A stretch of 64,000 bases of DNA from NCBI RefSeq assembly GCF_018326265.1, contig NZ_AP023360.1, forward strand, positions 1,541,501 through 1,605,500. Direction: 5' to 3'. Below the pieces are notes generated by a model that was not told where the DNA came from, did not search any database, and saw only the letters and a program-made list of their open reading frames with translations. Origin of the DNA: Catellatospora sp. IY07-71 (GTDB lineage: Bacteria; Actinomycetota; Actinomycetes; Mycobacteriales; Micromonosporaceae). The position numbers and the translations under genes are program-made. Positions 28,079 to 37,503 of this stretch are shown here, one piece after another. Numbering within the stretch: the first letter of the stretch is position 1; each line of letters opens with the position of its first letter.

Positions 28079-29101
28079 ATGCCTATCGCATCCCCTGAGG
28101 TCTACGCCGAGATGCTCGACCGCGCCAAGGCCGGCGCGTTCGCCTACCCCGCGATCAACGTCTCCTCCTCGCAGACGCTGCACGCCGCGCTGCAGGGCTT
28201 CGCGGAGGCGGAGAGCGACGGGATCATCCAGGTCTCCACCGGCGGCGCCGAGTACCTGTCCGGCCCGACCATCAAGGACATGGTCACCGGTTCGGTCGCC
28301 TTCGCCGCGTTCGCGCACGAGGTCGCCAAGAAGTACTCGGTGAACGTCGCGCTGCACACCGACCACTGCCCCAAGAACAAGCTGGACGGCTTCGTCCGCC
28401 CGCTGCTGGCGATCTCCGCCGAGCGCGTGGCCCGGGGCGAGAACCCGCTGTTCCAGTCGCACATGTGGGACGGCTCGGCGGTGCCGCTGGACGAGAACCT
28501 GCAGATCGCCGAGGAGCTGCTCGCGCTGACCCACGCCGCGAAGATCGTCCTCGAGATCGAGGTCGGCGTCGTCGGCGGCGAGGAGGACGGCGTCGTCGGC
28601 GCGATCGACGAGAAGCTGTACTCGACCGTCGAGGACGCGCTGGCCACCGCCGCCGCGCTGGGCCTGGGTGAGAAGGGCCGCTACATGACCGCCCTCACCT
28701 TCGGCAACGTGCACGGCGTGTACAAGCCGGGCAACGTCAAGCTCCGCCCGGAGATCCTGAAGGAGATCCAGGAGCAGGTCGGCGCCAAGTATGGCAAGGA
28801 GAAGCCGTTCGACCTGGTGTTCCACGGCGGCTCCGGCTCGCTGCTGTCGGAGATCCGCGACGCCGTCGACTACGGCGTGGTCAAGATGAACGTGGACACC
28901 GACACCCAGTACGCGTTCACCCGCCCGGTCGTGGAGCACATGTTCCGCAACTACGACGGCGTGCTGAAGATCGACGGCGAGGTCGGCAACAAGAAGCAGT
29001 ACGACCCGCGCGCCTGGGGCAAGGCCGCCGAGTCCGGCATGGCCGCCCGCGTGGCGCAGGCCTGCCAGGACCTCCGCTCCACCGGCACCCGGATCAAGTA
29101 G
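28079..29101 (+). CDS. fba: class II fructose-bisphosphate aldolase
   Basis: The 340-residue zinc-dependent aldolase that splits fructose 1,6-bisphosphate to DHAP and glyceraldehyde 3-phosphate in glycolysis and gluconeogenesis. NVALHTDHCPKNKLDGF carries the catalytic Asp and a zinc His; FHGGSGSLLSEIRDAVDYG provides a second zinc His and the phosphate loop; EIEVGVVGGEEDGV contains a metal-site Glu. Length fits the class IIA enzymes of actinobacteria. TAGGAG lies ten bases before the ATG. A strong terminator follows, so it is monocistronic. Confidence 0.97.
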   Translation: MPIASPEVYAEMLDRAKAGAFAYPAINVSSSQTLHAALQGFAEAESDGIIQVSTGGAEYLSGPTIKDMVTGSVAFAAFAHEVAKKYSVNVALHTDHCPKNKLDGFVRPLLAISAERVARGENPLFQSHMWDGSAVPLDENLQIAEELLALTHAAKIVLEIEVGVVGGEEDGVVGAIDEKLYSTVEDALATAAALGLGEKGRYMTALTFGNVHGVYKPGNVKLRPEILKEIQEQVGAKYGKEKPFDLVFHGGSGSLLSEIRDAVDYGVVKMNVDTDTQYAFTRPVVEHMFRNYDGVLKIDGEVGNKKQYDPRAWGKAAESGMAARVAQACQDLRSTGTRIK

Positions 29102-29137
29102 TCCGGTCCGCCCGGCGCGCCGGGCGCGGCGAATGTC

Positions 29138-29180
29138 AGCGGTCATGATCTGCGGAACATCGCAGATCATGACCGCTTTT
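29138..29180 (+). terminator. rho-independent terminator after fba
   Basis: A 17-bp perfect inverted repeat (29138-29154, 29161-29177) with a six-base loop and a following T-run. Confidence 0.93.
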
Positions 29181-29290
29181 CGTGATCTCCGCCGAAGATG
29201 GGCACGTGCTCGCCGCCCCGCCTCCCCGGCTTCGCTGACGGTAATCGGTACGATCGTCCGAATCCGCGTCTGGAGGACAGGAGGTCCGCA

Positions 29291-29809
29291 GTGCTGGGCA
29301 TCGACGGGTACGACCCGGTCTGGCACCACGACGCCGGCGCGCTCGCGGCGGCGCACCGCTCCCGCTTCGCCCGGGTCATCGGGCAGCCCCTGGTCGGCTC
29401 CTGGCTCGTCTGGGACCTCGACGCCGAGGCCTGGTTCACCGGCGGCCCCGTGGTCTTCGGCTTCCCCGACGCCAACATCGAGATCACGCACCGCAAGTTC
29501 GACGAGTGCGCGATCAGCTGGGACACCATCGACCTGCAGGCCCCGCTGGACTGGCCCGGCCTGCGCCTGGACTGGTGGGCCGACACCCACCCAGCCATCC
29601 TCAGCGCCCGGGGTCGCGCGCTGACCCGCGTCAACATCATCGAACGGATCAGCCCCACCGCCTGGCGTCCGCACGTCCTGCACGCCCTGGAGTTCTTCTT
29701 CGGCGACCTCCGCGTGGCCCTGTTCAACGCCATGGACGAGAACGGCCTCACCGGCGAACCCGAGGTCAACCTCCCCGTCGGCTTCTGGCGCCGCATCCCC
29801 GTCGCCTAA
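29291..29809 (+). CDS. conserved hypothetical protein
   Basis: A 172-residue soluble protein with no recognised domain. It is rich in Trp and Asp: YDPVWHHDAGALAAAHRSRF near the start, WLVWDLDAEAWFTGGPVV, and LDWPGLRLDWWADTHPAI in the middle. GTG at 29291 follows AGGAGGT by seven bases, fixing the start. A family B palindrome begins ten bases after the stop and probably terminates it. No clue to function from neighbours. Confidence 0.75.
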   Translation: MLGIDGYDPVWHHDAGALAAAHRSRFARVIGQPLVGSWLVWDLDAEAWFTGGPVVFGFPDANIEITHRKFDECAISWDTIDLQAPLDWPGLRLDWWADTHPAILSARGRALTRVNIIERISPTAWRPHVLHALEFFFGDLRVALFNAMDENGLTGEPEVNLPVGFWRRIPVA

Positions 29810-29818
29810 CCCTTCGCG

Positions 29819-29870
29819 AAGGAAGGGCACCTTCTTATCGTTTTCCGTAGTAGAAGGTGCCCTTCTTAAC
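29819..29870. repeat. palindromic element, family B copy 1
   Basis: GGAAGGGCACCTTCT and AGAAGGTGCCCTTCTT form the arms of a ~50-bp hairpin with a 16-base AT-richer loop. The reverse complement is almost identical to the copy at 31263-31315. Confidence 0.85.
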
Positions 29871-29988
29871 CCTCGGCCCGCAGTGCCTGGGCGTCGGAGC
29901 CGGCGCTGTGCCCGAACCTCTCGATCCGGCGGGTCCTGCTCGAGGGCTGCGGGCTCGATGCGGCGGGTTCTGTTCGGGGGCCGTGGGC

Positions 29989-31071
29989 TCAGCGCGGCAG
30001 CACGACTTCGCTCCGTTCCGGGATCAGGCAGGCGAGCGTGGTGCGCCCCGACGCGGGGTCGACCGTGTACAGCTCCACCGTCTCGGCCAGATCCGGCGAA
30101 CCCCGCTCGAAAGACTGCATGATCACGGGCACGCCGCCCAGGTTCCCGGCGATGCCGTAGGACAGGCCGAGCCGATGCGGCGGATGCGTCACCGTCCACC
30201 GTGGCGCCCCGCCCACCAGCGCGAACGCGGCTGTCACGGCCGGTTCGGCATCCTGCTCACCGCGTCCGCCGCCGACGCCGACGAGGGTGTCCCCGGTCAG
30301 CAGGATGAGGCTGTGCCGCGCAGGCAGCGTGCCGCGCGCCACCTCGTGGCCGTCGCGGTCGAGCACGAGCCACGACTCGTCGACGCCGTGCGGGTTCTGC
30401 TCGCCCCCGCCACCGGCCAGCTCATGGCTGCCGCGCAGCACGATCGACCCGTCCGGCCGCACCCCGAGCAGGTGCCAGGTCATGTTCGGCACCGGCTGCG
30501 CCCACTCCTGGACGCCGCCACCGGTCAGGTCGTACCGCGACAGCCGCAGCCGGTCGCCACCGTGCTCCCGCTGCAGCACCAGCCAGCGACCATCAGGCGA
30601 CCAGTGGAAGTTGAAGCTGTCCGGCAGCTGCTCGACCCGGGTGCCGGTCAGGTCCCGAAGCTCCACGGTGCCGTGCACGGCGCGGGCGAGCCACCGGCCG
30701 TCTGGCGAGAGCCGGAGGTCGCGTACCGAGTCGTGGCGCGGCGGTTCCGGTGGCAGCGGCTCCGGCAGCTCGGACGCCTGCGGATCGGGCGACTGCGGGG
30801 GACGGTGCGGCAGGGGCGGCATCGTGTACCGCTCGCCGGTGCTGGTCACCAGCCAGATCGGCGCCTCGTACCCGACCTGGTAGGCCAGCGCCGCCCGGCC
30901 CGCCGGCCGCTCGGCGGGGAGGAGTTCAGGCGTGCCATCGGCGGGCAGCCCGGTCGCGCAGGAGGCGGGCAGCGCCGTGGCCGGTACCGGGGCGACTCCA
31001 GCGCACCCGGCGGACAGCAGCACGCCGACGAGCATCGGCGGCAGAACGGTAGCCGTAATATAACGTCGCAT
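29989..31071 (-). CDS. predicted lipoprotein with beta-propeller-like (TolB/WD-type) repeats
   Basis: A 360-residue putative lipoprotein. The lipobox is LLSAGC after a hydrophobic leader. The mature part has repeats with LRLSPDGRWLARAVHG and FHWSPDGRWLVLQREHG, the SPDGRW signature of TolB-type propeller blades, and further weaker blades (GVRPDGSIVLRG). A Pro-rich stretch PLPPEPPRHD lies before the propeller. Ligand unknown. Its start is in an AT-rich patch (ATATAACGTCGCATGATATA region at 31055-31080), which likely holds its promoter. The gene sits between two inverted copies of the family B palindrome. Confidence 0.72.
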   Translation of the reverse strand: MRRYITATVLPPMLVGVLLSAGCAGVAPVPATALPASCATGLPADGTPELLPAERPAGRAALAYQVGYEAPIWLVTSTGERYTMPPLPHRPPQSPDPQASELPEPLPPEPPRHDSVRDLRLSPDGRWLARAVHGTVELRDLTGTRVEQLPDSFNFHWSPDGRWLVLQREHGGDRLRLSRYDLTGGGVQEWAQPVPNMTWHLLGVRPDGSIVLRGSHELAGGGGEQNPHGVDESWLVLDRDGHEVARGTLPARHSLILLTGDTLVGVGGGRGEQDAEPAVTAAFALVGGAPRWTVTHPPHRLGLSYGIAGNLGGVPVIMQSFERGSPDLAETVELYTVDPASGRTTLACLIPERSEVVLPR

Positions 31072-31262
31072 GATATATCGACGCTCGAGCTATCCGCGTC
31101 AGTTGCATCCCGCGTAGTCAGTCGCCACTCCCGCCGCGCAGCTCCGAGCCAGTGTGGAGGTGCTTAGCGGAGGCACCAGAGCGGATCTTCGCCAAACGGA
31201 CGCGGAACCGCTGCCCGAGCGACCAAGCCCGCCCAGCGTGCGAGGCACGGCGGGAGATGAGC

Positions 31263-31315
31263 GTTAAGAGGGGCACCTTCTACTACGGATAACGATAAGA
31301 AGGTGCCCTTCCTTT
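31263..31315. repeat. palindromic element, family B copy 2
   Basis: GTTAAGAGGGGCACCTTCT and AAGAAGGTGCCCTTCCTT flank a 16-base loop ACTACGGATAACGAT. It is in the opposite orientation to copy 1 and touches the stop codon of the LOG-family gene at 31315. Confidence 0.85.
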
Positions 31316-32415
31316 CAGCAGAGGATGGCGAGGGCTTCGGTTACGTCGTCGGTGACGTGGACCAGGGAGGCCAGCTCGGCGCCGCCGAGGAGGGTACGCA
31401 GCAGCTCCGTCACCGGCAGCTGCTCCGTCCAGAAGCGGCGGCCCAGGAACACGAACGGGCCGCTGTCGCCGTCCGTCGCGTAGTACGTCTTCGTCGCCGC
31501 CTGGAAGACCTCCTGCACGGTGCCCGCCCGGCCCGGCGCGAACACGATGCCGCCACGCGCCAGCTTCAGGATCACGTCCTCCCGGATCGCGTTCGAGAAG
31601 TACTTCGCGATCTGCCCCGCGAACACGTTCGCCGGCTCGTGTCCGTACAGCCACGTCGGCACCGACAGGCCGCCCGCCCACAGGTCCACCGCCGGATACT
31701 CCGCCAGCACATGCAGAGCCGTCCGCGTATACGGGTCGTGGTCGTGGAAGTCCGGCGCCTCCGCCAGCCGCCCCACCGCCGCGTCCAGCGCCTCCACCGG
31801 GTACGCCGCCAGGTACGACCCCAGGTTCGCCGCCTCCATCACACCCGGCCCGCCGCCCGTCACGATCAGCCGCCCCGCCCCCGCCAGCCCGTGCCCGATC
31901 GCCGCGGCCAGCCGATACGCGTCACTGCCCCGCAGCTCCGCGTGCCCGCCCATGATCCCGATCCGGCGCGCCGGAGCCCAGTCCGCCGCCGCGTCATGCA
32001 GCGCGTTGTCGATCCCGTGATCGTGCAACCGCTGCGCGAGCGCCTCCCGCACCCCCGCGTTCGGCCCGCCCTCCGTCACGAAATGCCGGTACACCCGCGA
32101 GTCGTACATGTTCGCGAACCCGCCCTCCGCGAACCCCGCCGTCAGATCCGCGGCCGTGTACAGCCGTGCCGGATGCGTCGGATACGGCACCCAGTCCGCC
32201 ACCGGCACCACGTGCGCCCCCCGGCGTACCAGCGCCGCCTCCGCGGCCAGGCTGGGAAACGAACAACCGATGAAGACGGCGTCCTTCACCTTGATGCGCG
32301 ACAGATCCTGATCGATCGTCAGCCCCTGCACGGTCAGCCCCGCAAGGCTCCTCTCCGCCAGCCGCTCGGCCAGCTCCTGCACAGACTCGATCTCCAACGG
32401 GGTGGCAGCAGACAT
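31315..32415 (-). CDS. LOG-family protein
   Basis: A 366-residue protein with the LOG (Lonely Guy) Rossmann-type fold: IGIMGGHAELRGSDAY, TGGGPGVMEAANLGSYL and the signature loop written here as PGRAGTVQEVF where the family has PGGxGTxxE. A ~150-residue N-terminal extension precedes the LOG core, which is unusual compared with the ~200-residue phosphoribohydrolases that release cytokinin-type bases from nucleotides. This larger type may have a different substrate. ATG at 32415 is chosen as the start of the conserved part. Confidence 0.85.
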   Translation of the reverse strand: MSAATPLEIESVQELAERLAERSLAGLTVQGLTIDQDLSRIKVKDAVFIGCSFPSLAAEAALVRRGAHVVPVADWVPYPTHPARLYTAADLTAGFAEGGFANMYDSRVYRHFVTEGGPNAGVREALAQRLHDHGIDNALHDAAADWAPARRIGIMGGHAELRGSDAYRLAAAIGHGLAGAGRLIVTGGGPGVMEAANLGSYLAAYPVEALDAAVGRLAEAPDFHDHDPYTRTALHVLAEYPAVDLWAGGLSVPTWLYGHEPANVFAGQIAKYFSNAIREDVILKLARGGIVFAPGRAGTVQEVFQAATKTYYATDGDSGPFVFLGRRFWTEQLPVTELLRTLLGGAELASLVHVTDDVTEALAILC

Positions 32416-32490
32416 CAGCCGAGTATGCCCGTGACGAACCACCCACCCCACCGCGGGCACAACTCACCCAGGACCAGGTTGAATAAGGCA

Positions 32491-32898
32491 ATGCGGAACC
32501 TGATGCCAGAACCACCCGCCACCCTGCTCCCCGACGACGAGAACGCGGCCGCCGCCCTCGCCGCCGCCGACGACCCCACCCCGGTCGCCGCCGACCACCC
32601 GACCTACAGCGCAGCCTGGGCCGCCCTGGCCCAGAACGCCCTCACCGCAGGCCAGCCCGTCACCGCGTACGCGTACGCCCGCACCGGCTACCACCGGGGG
32701 CTGGACCAGCTGCGCCGTGCCGGCTGGAAGGGCCACGGACCGGTGCCCTGGTCGCACGAGGCGAATCGGGGCTTTTTGCGGTGTCTGCATGCGCTGTCGG
32801 TGGCTGCTGCGGAGATCAATGAGGCGGATGAGGCGGCGCGGTGTGCGCAGTTTTTGAGGGATTGTGATCCGGCGGCGTTTGATGCTTTGAACTCTTGA
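32491..32898 (+). CDS. DUF3151-family protein
   Basis: A 135-residue actinobacterial DUF3151 protein. The N-terminus is MPEPPATLLPDDENA, the conserved core YSAAWAALAQNAL leads to VTAYAYARTGYHRGLDQLRR and GWKGHGPVPWSHEANRGFL, and an acidic helical tail follows (EINEADEAARCAQFL). Function unknown. A DUF3151-like gene also lies near fba and purA in mycobacteria, which supports the local synteny. It divergently faces the LOG gene. Confidence 0.85.
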   Translation: MRNLMPEPPATLLPDDENAAAALAAADDPTPVAADHPTYSAAWAALAQNALTAGQPVTAYAYARTGYHRGLDQLRRAGWKGHGPVPWSHEANRGFLRCLHALSVAAAEINEADEAARCAQFLRDCDPAAFDALNS

Positions 32899-32904
32899 GT
32901 TCTT

Positions 32905-33262
32905 GTTTACGGGGGATGGCGGGGTTCGGGGTGGGGCGCTGGGGCCGCAAAGAGCGCGGCCTTTTACGCGCCCCACCCCGAACCCCGCCATCCTGCGGGG
33001 GAGGCTCGACCACTTTCTGGGAGCGCACAACCGTCTACAGAACAGTCGAGTACACGGTCAAACAGGGTGGAACGGCGCCCACGGCGTTACCCGTACCTCC
33101 CCGTGCCCCGAGCGCTAGTTGGAGTGGCGGGGGCCGTTGTGCGCTTTATCTATGTGTTGCGTATGCCTTTGTGGAGCCGGGGGTTCGGGGTGGGCGCGTA
33201 AAAGGCCGCGCTCTTTGCGGCCCCAGCGCCCACCCCGAACCCCCGGCGGAACACCCGTAAAC
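32905..33262. repeat. nested inverted-repeat element between convergent genes
   Basis: A 358-bp noncoding block bounded by GTTTACGGG (32905-32913) and CCCGTAAAC (33254-33262). Inside, a 60-bp imperfect palindrome (32924-32983, starting GTTCGGGGTGGGGCGC) is repeated as its reverse complement at 33183-33240. Further in, AGCGCACAAC (33022-33031) pairs with GTTGTGCGCT (33136-33145). The arms are thus nested three deep around a centre near 33083, so the block could fold as one long interrupted hairpin. It occupies the whole 367-bp gap between DUF3151 and the MinD-like ATPase genes. No coding potential is apparent. Confidence 0.85.
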
Positions 33263-33265
33263 GAC

Positions 33266-34846
33266 CTACAAACCCTCCGCCACCGAAGCCGCAATACGCA
33301 GCCACGCGTCCTGGGACTCTTCGCTGAGGCGGGCGTAGTCGATCGGTTCGCCGGAGTCGAGCATGCGCTCGTAGGGGGCGATGAGGACGGCGCGGGTGCG
33401 GGCGGCGAAGTGGCGTTCGATGGCGGGGATGTCGAGTTCGCGGCGGCTCGGGGGGAGGCTGACGATGGTCACTGCCTGGCGTACGAGTCTGCTGCGGCCG
33501 GTCTGCTCCAGGTGGTCGAGCATGCGGGCTGCTGTTTCCGCGGAGTCGTTTCTGGCTGACATGGTGACTACCAGCTGGTCTGTGGCGTCGATAGCTGCCT
33601 GCCAGTTTTCGGCGCGGACGTTGTTGCCGGTGTCGACCATGATCAGTTTGTAGAAGCGGCTGACGACCTCGCGGATCTCGGCGAAGGCGTGGGCGGTGAG
33701 CATCTCGCCGGCGGTGGCTGATTCGTCTGAGGCCAGCACTTCGAACATGCCGTCGCCTTGTGCGCGGACGTACTGGGAGAGGTCGCCTACGCGGCTCTGG
33801 GCGCCCTGGAACTGGTGCAGGTCGCGGAGGAGGTCGCGGACGGTGCGGGAGTGGAAGTCCTGCTGGGAGCGCATGCCGAGGGTGCCCTGGGTCTCGTTGT
33901 TGTCCCAGGCGAGGACGTAGCCGCCGCGTTTGCGGCCGAAGGTCATGGCGAGCAGGAGGACGGCGACGGTCTTGCCGGCGCCGCCCTTGGGGTTGACGAC
34001 GGTGATCTGGCGCAGGCCGCCGAAGTTGCGGCGGACCAGGTCGGTGGCGCGGCGAACCTCCTGCTCGCGCTGGCCGGGGCTGAGGTTGACCAGGCCGAAC
34101 GTGGTCTTGCGCAGGGCCGCCTGGATGCCCATGTGGGCGACGGGGTCGGCGGGGCGCTGGGCGCGGCGGCGGGCGAACTCCTCGGCGGTGGGCAGGTAGA
34201 CCTCACCGGCGGCGGTGGGCTGCTGCGGGTTGCCGAACTGCGGGCCCTGCTGCGGGGTCGGCGTGGCCGGCATCGGGGGCAGCGGCGGGACCTGCGGGTT
34301 CTGCTGGGAGGCGACGGGCCATACGCCTGGTGCGGTCTGCGGCGGCGGCACGGCGGTGACCGGCGGGCGCTGCGGTGCGGGCGTGGTGGGCGGCGCCGGG
34401 ATCGGCGGCACGCCGCCCTGCTGGTCGGCGGGACGCTGCGGCGGGACCGGGATCGGGTCGGCCGGCCGCGCGCTGCTCTGCGGCGGGGCCGGGACCGGGG
34501 GCGCGGGGATCGGCGCGGGGCCGGTCTGCGGCGGCAGCGGGATCGGGGCGCTGTGCGGCTGCACCGGCACGGCGGTCGGCGGCAGCGGCACCGGGACCGA
34601 GGCGGCGCCACGCGGCGGCAGCGGCACCGGCATGGTGGCGGTGAGGTCGGCCCCGCCCGCCACGGGCTGCGGCCCGGCCAGCGGGATGCCCGCCTGCGGG
34701 GCCGGCACCGCGATGGGCACCCCGGCCATCGGCTGGTCTGGGCGCGGGACGGGCGCGGACGCCCGGGTCCCCTGGCCACGCGCGGCCGGCTTGCTGTCCT
34801 CGCCAGGGCCGCTGATCTCGTCCGGCGGCCACTCCCAGTCCGTCAT
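33266..34846 (-). CDS. MinD/ParA-like ATPase with long proline-rich N-terminus
   Basis: A 526-residue protein. Residues ~1-215 are Pro/Ala/Val-rich and low complexity with repeated PLPP, PVPAPP and PIPAPP units. Then comes a SIMIBI-class ATPase domain with the deviant Walker A loop in VVNPKGGAGKTVAVLLLAM, VLAWDNNETQGTLGMRS and LIMVDTGNNVRAENWQAA. This architecture resembles the actinobacterial MinD-like proteins associated with type VII secretion and chromosome or envelope positioning, but no ESX genes are present here. GGGGAGAGGG precedes the ATG. Confidence 0.82.
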   Translation of the reverse strand: MTDWEWPPDEISGPGEDSKPAARGQGTRASAPVPRPDQPMAGVPIAVPAPQAGIPLAGPQPVAGGADLTATMPVPLPPRGAASVPVPLPPTAVPVQPHSAPIPLPPQTGPAPIPAPPVPAPPQSSARPADPIPVPPQRPADQQGGVPPIPAPPTTPAPQRPPVTAVPPPQTAPGVWPVASQQNPQVPPLPPMPATPTPQQGPQFGNPQQPTAAGEVYLPTAEEFARRRAQRPADPVAHMGIQAALRKTTFGLVNLSPGQREQEVRRATDLVRRNFGGLRQITVVNPKGGAGKTVAVLLLAMTFGRKRGGYVLAWDNNETQGTLGMRSQQDFHSRTVRDLLRDLHQFQGAQSRVGDLSQYVRAQGDGMFEVLASDESATAGEMLTAHAFAEIREVVSRFYKLIMVDTGNNVRAENWQAAIDATDQLVVTMSARNDSAETAARMLDHLEQTGRSRLVRQAVTIVSLPPSRRELDIPAIERHFAARTRAVLIAPYERMLDSGEPIDYARLSEESQDAWLRIAASVAEGL

Positions 34847-34962
34847 CGCCCTCTCCCCAGTGCGGTCTGCCCTGCAGCCTAGTCAGTGTGTACGAGCCGT
34901 GGCTCCTCCGCGACGGCCCACTATCCCTTCGGCCGCCGCAGCCGATCACGTTCCCGCAGGCG

Positions 34963-35925
34963 TCACCCGGTGTACACGGCCCAGGCGGCGGGCTCGATCC
35001 ACCAGGAGCGCTTGCGGCTCAGCTCACCCGATACCCCGTCGTCGGTGAACGGCACCTCCGTCTCGCGGGGCGTGACGGAGACCGCACGGCCCCGCGCCCG
35101 CCGCACCTCGATGCGCAGCCGGGCGGCCCCGAACAGCGGCTTGTGGCGTACCGGCACGGCGACCGCGACGTCTATCACACCGTCGGCCGGGTCGGCCGCG
35201 GCGACCAGCGGCAGGCCGTCCAGGGTGGTCGCGCCGCCCGCGTTGGCCACGGCCACGGCGAGCAGCGGCTCGGTGCCGTCGGCCAGCAGCGCGTCGTCGA
35301 CCTCGACCCGGCCCTGCCACTGCACGGGCCGCCCGTCCTCGGTCGCCCCGGCGAGCAGTACGCCGTCGAGCGTCACCGAACCGCCGTCGTGGCGGAGCAG
35401 GTCCAGCCGGCGTACGGCGTCGCCGAGCACGGCCGTCGCCACGGCGGCGGGCTCGCGGGGCAGGCCGAGCTGGGTGGCCAGGTCGCCCTGCCCGGCGGCG
35501 TCGAGCGGGAGCACCGCCACGGGCGGCAGGTCCGGGACGGTACGCCCGGCGGGCAGGTCGGCGGGGCGCTTCGACGGCGCGGGGGCGTAGCGGCGGACCA
35601 GGCGGCGCAGCACGTGGCGCAGCTGCGCGTCGCCGGTGACCGCGATCACGAGCCGGGTCTTGCCGTCCGCGTCCGGCCAGCTCAGGCCGTCCTCGCGGGG
35701 CGGCGCGTCGAGCCGGGCGAGCGCGCCGTCGATCTCGGCGTCGGTGCAGGCCACCACGGTCTCCACGCGGGCGCCCGCAGCGCGCAGCGCGTCCGCGCAG
35801 TGCAGCGCCGGCACCCGGGGACGCGGCGCGGCCGGGGCGTCCGCGTGGCCGGTGCCGCAACCGCCGCTGCCGCAGCAGCCGTCTTCGTCGGGCTCCGTCA
35901 TGCTCAGCAGCACCACGTCGTACAA
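34963..35925 (-). CDS. degenerate diacylglycerol-kinase-like protein with Cys-rich N-terminus
   Basis: A 320-residue protein distantly related to DAGK/sphingosine-kinase lipid kinases. [18 protein letters not shown] aligns with the family's 'IPxGTGNDxARxLGLP' loop, and [16 protein letters not shown] with its C-terminal ADPxDGxLDV motif. The nucleotide loop GGDGT is replaced by TGDAQ, so kinase activity is doubtful. A cluster [13 protein letters not shown] near residues 13-25 looks like a metal or disulfide site. The TTG start is fixed by AGGAGG seven bases upstream. It is divergent from purA. Confidence 0.6.
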   Translation of the reverse strand: MYDVVLLSMTEPDEDGCCGSGGCGTGHADAPAAPRPRVPALHCADALRAAGARVETVVACTDAEIDGALARLDAPPREDGLSWPDADGKTRLVIAVTGDAQLRHVLRRLVRRYAPAPSKRPADLPAGRTVPDLPPVAVLPLDAAGQGDLATQLGLPREPAAVATAVLGDAVRRLDLLRHDGGSVTLDGVLLAGATEDGRPVQWQGRVEVDDALLADGTEPLLAVAVANAGGATTLDGLPLVAAADPADGVIDVAVAVPVRHKPLFGAARLRIEVRRARGRAVSVTPRETEVPFTDDGVSGELSRKRSWWIEPAAWAVYTG

Positions 35926-35982
35926 CTGTGTCCTCCTGGGTTCCGGGAAAGCCCCGCCATGGGCCCCCGATCAAGCTGTTAG

Positions 35983-37335
<1,353 letters not shown>

Positions 37336-37351
37336 CCCCGCCGCCTTCACT

Positions 37352-37416
37352 GCGTTGATCATGAACTTATGGACGTGGTGGGCGGCGTGTCACCACCCTG
37401 GCACCGTGATCAACGC
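37352..37416. repeat. 65-bp palindromic element, left end of bracketed gene (family D)
   Basis: Ends GCGTTGATCA and TGATCAACGC are perfect inverted repeats, making the element itself a hairpin. Its first 25 bases (37353-37377) recur exactly, inverted, at 38461-38485 on the other side of the next gene, and further blocks (GGCGGCGTGTC, GCACCGTGATC) also match. Confidence 0.88.
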
Positions 37417-37441
37417 AGGGACGGCCCGGCGGGTCGGGCGG

Positions 37442-37462
37442 TTGTCCACAGGGTTGTCCACA
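37442..37462 (+). promoter_or_regulatory. two DnaA-box-like sequences
   Basis: TTGTCCACA occurs at 37442-37450 and again at 37454-37462, 12 bases apart. It equals the actinobacterial DnaA-box consensus, though two copies are too few for an origin. They lie just upstream of the bracketed gene. Confidence 0.4.
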
Positions 37463-37503
37463 GGGGTTGAGTCGGCGGGTGGGAGCCCGCAGGCTCGACC
37501 CCT

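Noticed and set aside
29870..31262. A composite transposon formed by family B copies 1 and 2 around the lipoprotein gene.
   Set aside because: The copies are inverted, but each sits at the 3' end of a neighbouring gene as the third copy also does, so terminator-like placement explains them better than a cassette.
32905..33262. A CRISPR array in the repeat-rich gap at 32.9-33.3 kb.
   Set aside because: Repeats are inverted pairs, not direct repeats with regular spacers, and no cas genes are present.
32464..33559. Open frames reading through the 32.9-33.3 kb gap and the 3' end of the MinD-like gene.
   Set aside because: They cross the palindromic arms and have no ribosome site or protein-like composition; the region is better explained as structured noncoding DNA.
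37442..37462. A replication origin at the two TTGTCCACA motifs.
   Set aside because: An actinobacterial origin has many DnaA boxes between dnaA and dnaN; only two are present here and neither gene is nearby.
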